Assembly: GCF_000004195.4 (NCBI RefSeq)
Contig: NC_030681.2
Location: 2,282,723 to 2,346,722 of the forward strand
Origin: Xenopus tropicalis
Lineage: Eukaryota > Chordata > Amphibia > Anura > Pipidae
Direction of reading: 5' to 3'
DNA length: 64,000 bases
The notes under the pieces were generated by a model. That model saw only the letters and a program-made list of their open reading frames with translations. It was not told the origin of the DNA and did no database searches. Positions 60,017 through 64,000 of this stretch are shown here, piece by piece (the first letter of the stretch is position 1; every line of letters starts with the position of its first letter). The position numbers and the translations under genes are program-made.

Positions 60017-60436
60017 GACTCACTCAGAATGGGATTAGAATGAGAATATTCCGGCCCCCAAGGGCCCGGCTATGGGGTTTCGCTTACTTACAAGAGACAT
60101 TTACACGCTGGTTCCTCTCTTGTTACCAAAGAAAAGGCAGAAATATTTTGGCCCAGTTGGGTCGTTGCTATTTGGTTCCTTTCCATAATGATCTGAGCGA
60201 GTGAGTGAGGGGGCATAGCTGGCACTGCGTGGGCACTGGTATCGGTTCATGGCCAATGCTGAGAGCTGTAGTTCAGCCGTTTTGTAGCAGGTGACTCTTA
60301 TTAGTATTAAAAATAAAGGTTTGAAACAAAACTTGGGGGGGGGGGATTGTACATACCATTTCCAAGACCCCAATCATTTTGCTTTGGTCAAACAACATGT
60401 GACTCAATGGGCATCATTTGGTGCAAGGGCCGCGCT
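60017..60436. other. Island with dispersed repeat copy 2
   Basis: 60290-60436 matches the repeat at 56998-57206. On the minus strand GTAAGTAAGC (about 60092-60083) is a strong donor sequence without a recognised exon. GAGAGCTGTAGTTCAGC is a common frog repeat phrase. Confidence 0.4.
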
Positions 60437-63370
60437 GCCTGTGGGGGGGCAGTAGTGGGACAGTGGGGGGGCAGTAGTGGGACAGTGGGGGGGCAGTAGT
60501 GGGACAGCAGTAGTGGGACAGCAGTAGTGGGACAGTGGGGGGGCAGTAGTTGGACAGTGGGGGCGGCAGTAGTGGGACAGTGGGAGGGCAGTAGTAGGAT
60601 AGTGGGGGGGCAGTAGTAGGACAGTGGGGGGGCAGTAGTAGGATAGTGGGGGGGCAGTAGTAGGACAGTGGGGGGGCAGTAGTCGGACAGTGGGGGGGGC
60701 AGTAGTCGGACAGTGGGGGGGCAGTAGTAGGACAGTGGGGGGCAGTAGTCGGACAGTGGGGGGGGCAGTAGTCCGGACAGTGGGGGGGCAGTAGTCGGAC
60801 AGTGGGGGGGGCAGTAGTCGGACAGTGGGGGGGCAGTAGTCGGACAGTGGGGGGGGCAGTAGTAGGACAGTGGGGGGGCAGTAGTCGGACCGGGGGGGGC
60901 AGTAGTAGGACAGTGGGGGGGCAGTAGTAGGACAGTGGGGGGCAGTAGTAGGACAGAGGGGGGGCAGTAGTAGGACAGAGGGGGGGCAGTAGTAGGACAG
61001 TGGGGGGGGCAGTAGTCGGACAGTGGGGGTGGCAGTAGTAGGACAGTGGGAGGCAGTAGTTTGGAAAGTGGGAGGGTGCAGTAGTCAGACAGTGGGGGGG
61101 CCGTAGTCGGACAGTGGGGGTGGCAGTAGTAGGACAGTGGGGGGGCAGTAGTAGGACAGTGGGGGGGCAGTAGTAGGACAGAGGGGGGGCAGTAGTCGGA
61201 CAGAGGGGGGCAGTAGTAGGACAGTGGGGGGGCTGTAGTCGGACAGTGGGGGGGGCAGTAGTAGGACAGTGGGGGGGGCAGTAGTAGGACAGAGGGGGGG
61301 CAGTAGTCGGACAGAGGGGGGCAGTAGTAGGACAGTGGGGGGGGCTGTAGTCGGACAGTGGGGGGGGGGCAGTAGTCGGACAGTGGGGGGGGCAGTAGTA
61401 GGACAGTGGGGGGGCAGTAGTTGGAAAGTGGGGGGGCAGTAAGTGGGAACAGTGGGGGGGCAAGTAGTAGGACAGTGGGGGGGCAGTAGTCGGAACGGGG
61501 GGGCAGTAGTAGGACAGTGGGGGGGGCAGTAGTCGGACGGGGGGGCAGTAAGTCGGACAGTGGGGGGGCAGTAGTTCGGACAGGGGGGGGCAGTAGTAGG
61601 ACAGTGGGGAGGCAGTAGGACAGGTGGGGGGGCAGTAGTAGGACAGTGGGGGGGCAGTAGTTGACAGTGGGAGGGTGCAGTAGTCAGACAGTGGGGGGGG
61701 CAGTAGTCGGACAGTGGGGTGGCAGTAGTAGGACAGTGGGGGGGGCAGTAGTAGGACAGTGGGGGGGGCAGTAGTAGGACAGAGGGGGGGCAGTAGTAGG
61801 CAGGGGGGGCAGTAGTAGGAAGAGGGGGGCAGTAAGTAGGACAGAGGGGGGGCAGTAGTAGGCAGTGGGGGGGCAGTAGTACGGAAGTGGGGGGGGCAGT
61901 AGTAGGACAAGTGGGGGGGGCAGTAGTAGGACAGTGGGGGGGCAGTAGTGGGAAAGTGGGGGGTGCAGTAGTGGGAAAAGTGGGAGGTGCAGTAGTCAGA
62001 CAGTGGGGGGGCCGTAGTCGGACAGTGGGGGTTGCAGTAGTAGGACAGTGGGGGGGCAAGTAGTAAGGACAGTGGGGGGCAGTAGTAGGACAGAGGGGGG
62101 GCAGTAGTCGGACAGAGGGGGCATAGTAGTGTAAAGGGGGGGGCTGGTAGTTGGACATGGGGGGGCAGTAGTAGGACAGTGGGGGGCAGTAGTCGGACAG
62201 TGGGGGGGCAGTAGTTAGGACAGTGGGGGGCAAGTAGTTGGAAAGTGGGGGTGGCAGTAGTAAGGACAGTGGGGGGCAGTTTAGTCGGACAGTGGGGGGC
62301 AGTATAGGAAGTGGGGGTCAGTAGTTCGGACAGTGGGGGGTGCAGTAGTAGGACAGTGGGGGCTTGGCAGTAGCTAGTGACAGTAGGGACAGTGGGGGGG
62401 GCGTAGTAGGACAGTGGGGGGGCAGTAGTTGGAAAGTGGGAGGGTGCAGTAGTCAGACAGTGGGGGGGGCAGTAGTCGGACAGTGGGGGTGGCAGTAGTA
62501 GGAAGTGGGGGGGGCGTAGTAAGGACAGTGGGGGGGGCATGTAGTAGGACAGAGGGGGGGCAGTAGTAGGACAGTGGGGGGGCATGTGTAGGACAAGAGG
62601 GGGGGCAGTAGTAGGAACAGGGGGGGGAAGTAGTAGGGCAGTAGGGGCGTATCGGACAGTGGGGAGGGCAGTAGTAGGACAGTGGGGGGGCAGTAGTAGG
62701 ACAGTGGGGGGGCAGTAGTGGGAAAGTGGGGGGGCAGTAGTGGGAAAGTGGGAGGGTGCAGTAGTCAGACAGTGGGGGGGCCGTAGTCGGACAGTGGGGT
62801 TGCAGTAGTAGGACAGTGGGGGGGGCAGTAGTAGGCAGGTGGGGGGCGGCAGTAGTAGGACAGAGGGGGGGCAGTAAGTCGGACAGAGGGGGCAAGTAGT
62901 AGGACAGTGGGGGGGCTGTAGTTGGACAGTGGGGGGGCAGTAGTAGGACAGTGGGGGGGCAGTAGTCGGACAGTGGGGGGGGCGTAGTAGGACAGTGGGG
63001 GGGGGCAGTAGTTGGAAAGTGGGGTGGCAGTAGTAGGACAGTGGGGGGGCAGTAGTCGGACAGTGGGGGGGGCAGTAGTAGGACAGTGGGGGGGGCAGTA
63101 GTCGGACAGTGGGGGTGGCAGTAGTAGGACAGTGGGGGTGGCAGTAGTAGGACAGTGGGGGGCAGTAGTCGACAGTGGGGGGGCAGTAGTAGGACAGTGG
63201 GGGTGGCAGTAGTAGGACAGTGGGGGGGCAGTAGTCGGACAGTGGGGGGGGGGCAGTAGTAGGACAGTGGGGGTGGCCCGTAGTAGGACAGTAGGGGGGG
63301 GCAGTAGTCGGACAGTGGGGGGGCAGTAGTTGGAAAGTGGGAGGGTGCAGTAGTCAGACAGTGGGGGGGC
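60437..63370. repeat. 21/22-bp G-rich minisatellite
   Basis: About 135 copies of GTAGTAGGACAGTGGGGGGG plus CA, with GTCGGACAG, GTGGGACAG and TTGGAAAGTGGGAGGGT variants. G-runs of 6-9 every 21 nt give strong quadruplex potential on the plus strand. Indels are very common from about 61430 to 63000. The 723-codon minus-strand frame at 62585-60414 is a repeat artefact. Confidence 0.95.
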
Positions 63371-63371
63371 A

Positions 63372-63665
63372 GATTCAGTGTGGTTAAATGTTAAATGTAA
63401 GGTCATGCACCTGGGGGGGTAACAATCTGCCCCCACTTATTCTCCTAATGGGACTGCACTGGGCAAATCCAAAATGGGAAAGGGGACTTGTGGGTAATAA
63501 ACTTGGCTGTAGCAAGCAATGCCAGGCAGCGGGGGCAAACAGGGTACTGAGCTGTATTAAATGGGGTATAGATTCCCAGAAGGGGGGGGGTTATTTTTCC
63601 ATTTTACCCAACGCTGGTAATTCCCCACCTTGAATATGCGGGGGGCAGTTTTGGGCTCCAGTGGG
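63372..63665 (+). mobile_element. Degenerate non-LTR retrotransposon (CR1/L2-like) reverse-transcriptase remnant
   Basis: Translation gives CKVMHLG from 63396 and, in another frame, YPTLVIPHLEYA at 63605-63640. These are hallmark C-terminal blocks of CR1/L2-type reverse transcriptases. Between them are GLHWANPKWE, a form of NKLGCSKQCQAA and VLSCIKWGID, which I recognise from a very common Xenopus element. At least one frameshift and loss of the 5' and 3' parts show it is dead. Confidence 0.68.
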
Positions 63666-64000
63666 TACCCATTTTAGATTCGGGGGAATGTGTACTTTCC
63701 AAAAATATATGGCTTTCTGGGGTGAATGTACTTTTTTTACCTTTATCCCCCCCCCCATATAATGATGTGAATGTGTTGGTTTTGCTGGCGCTAAAATGAC
63801 AGAAATGACAGATCGTTTGGGGGTTCCCCTTGGGGCCCCTACATGCCACCTATGTGCATTGGGTATCAAACTGTTTAGTGGCCCCCTGGGGTTCATATTT
63901 AGGGCGCTGGGAGTCCCGTATCTGTTTGTCCCTTGCAGGCCCCCGTATATATGAGTTTGTTACCACCTCGCACATAGATATTCCTTTTTTCTGGTTATTG
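63666..64000. other. Right-edge sequence, possibly the rest of a dispersed element
   Basis: Non-tandem sequence with GGGTTCCCCTTGGGGCCCCT and CAGGCCCCCGTATATATGAG. I suspect a dispersed repeat but cannot name it. No gene is seen before the window ends. Confidence 0.3.

Noticed and set aside
58389..60023. Open frames of 544 and 398 codons (minus) and 481 and 360 codons (plus) in the 12-bp array
   Set aside because: A 12-bp unit without stops is open in several frames at once on both strands; the products are VGHS, SAIE, MADA and WPTL repeats.
60414..62585. A 723-codon Pro/Thr/Tyr-rich minus-strand open frame
   Set aside because: Produced by the G-rich 21/22-bp array; the peptide shifts register at each indel, which a real repeat protein would not tolerate.
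63388..63633. An 81-codon open frame as a gene
   Set aside because: It is a frameshifted piece of a CR1/L2-like reverse transcriptase (CKVMHLG and PHLEYA blocks in different frames), so a dead transposon fragment.

Overview
This is vertebrate genomic DNA, most likely from a clawed frog (Xenopus; X. tropicalis is my guess). Three things point there. A split gene with GT-AG introns encodes a clear equilibrative nucleoside transporter 1 (ENT1). Several dispersed repeats look like families I know from Xenopus genomes: the 'TTGGTGTAACTGTTCCTTTAA' palindromic element, the 'CAATTGGTCTTCAT / GACCCCGGCA / GGTTGCTAGGGT' element, and a degraded non-LTR reverse transcriptase. No bacterial or viral gene organisation is present.

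Gene content. The only gene I can support is slc29a1 (ENT1), on the minus strand and running off the left edge. Five exons can be placed to the base: 20404-20467 (5' UTR end, strong-context ATG, residues 1-8), 9004-9085 (TM1), 8563-8789 (loop 1 and TM2), 8270-8409 (TM3-4) and 5033-5167 (TM4-5). All phases agree and they give about 202 residues of the roughly 456 usual for the family. Later exons lie left of position 1. A GC-box/CCAAT cluster followed by a consensus 5' splice site at 40529-40534 is my best candidate for the promoter and a non-coding first exon, about 20 kb upstream of the ATG. That part is inference.

Layout. Well over half of the window is minisatellite: more than 20 different tandem arrays with units of about 12 to 114 bp. 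Left to right: 20-bp array 1-4980 (intron 6); 45/46-bp 5210-8230 (fills intron 5); 36-bp 9128-13030, 114-bp 13451-18515 and 30-bp 18876-20382 (together fill intron 2); 37-bp 20676-21895; 27-bp 23304-25250; 6/12-bp 25626-25755; 32-bp 26650-28960; 57-bp 29426-29890; 114-bp family again, inverted, 30656-31240; 7/14-bp C-rich 34310-35170; 16-bp 35857-38870; 41-bp 39836-40408; 39-bp 40876-41336; GGGGTATATA-type 42905-43312; GATA 43679-43731; 114-bp inverted 44430-45352; 51-bp 46895-47290; 82-bp 47877-55797; 37-bp 56103-56997; 25-bp 57207-58070; 12-bp 58582-60016; 21/22-bp G-rich 60437-63370. Between them are short islands of ordinary sequence carrying MITE-like elements, a LINE remnant at the right end, and a few possible regulatory motifs.

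Interpretation. Many very long open frames in this window are artefacts of units whose length is a multiple of three; I reject them as genes. The density of GC-rich minisatellites suggests a subtelomeric or otherwise recombination-prone part of a chromosome, but nothing in the sequence proves position. The most interesting non-genic structure is the 114-bp family: each unit carries an 11-bp inverted repeat that places a consensus GTAAGT splice donor on both strands, so dozens of exon-like decoys sit inside an intron of slc29a1. Several patches show erratic indels that look like uncorrected long-read consensus, so copy counts are approximate. I found no evidence of a novel protein system.
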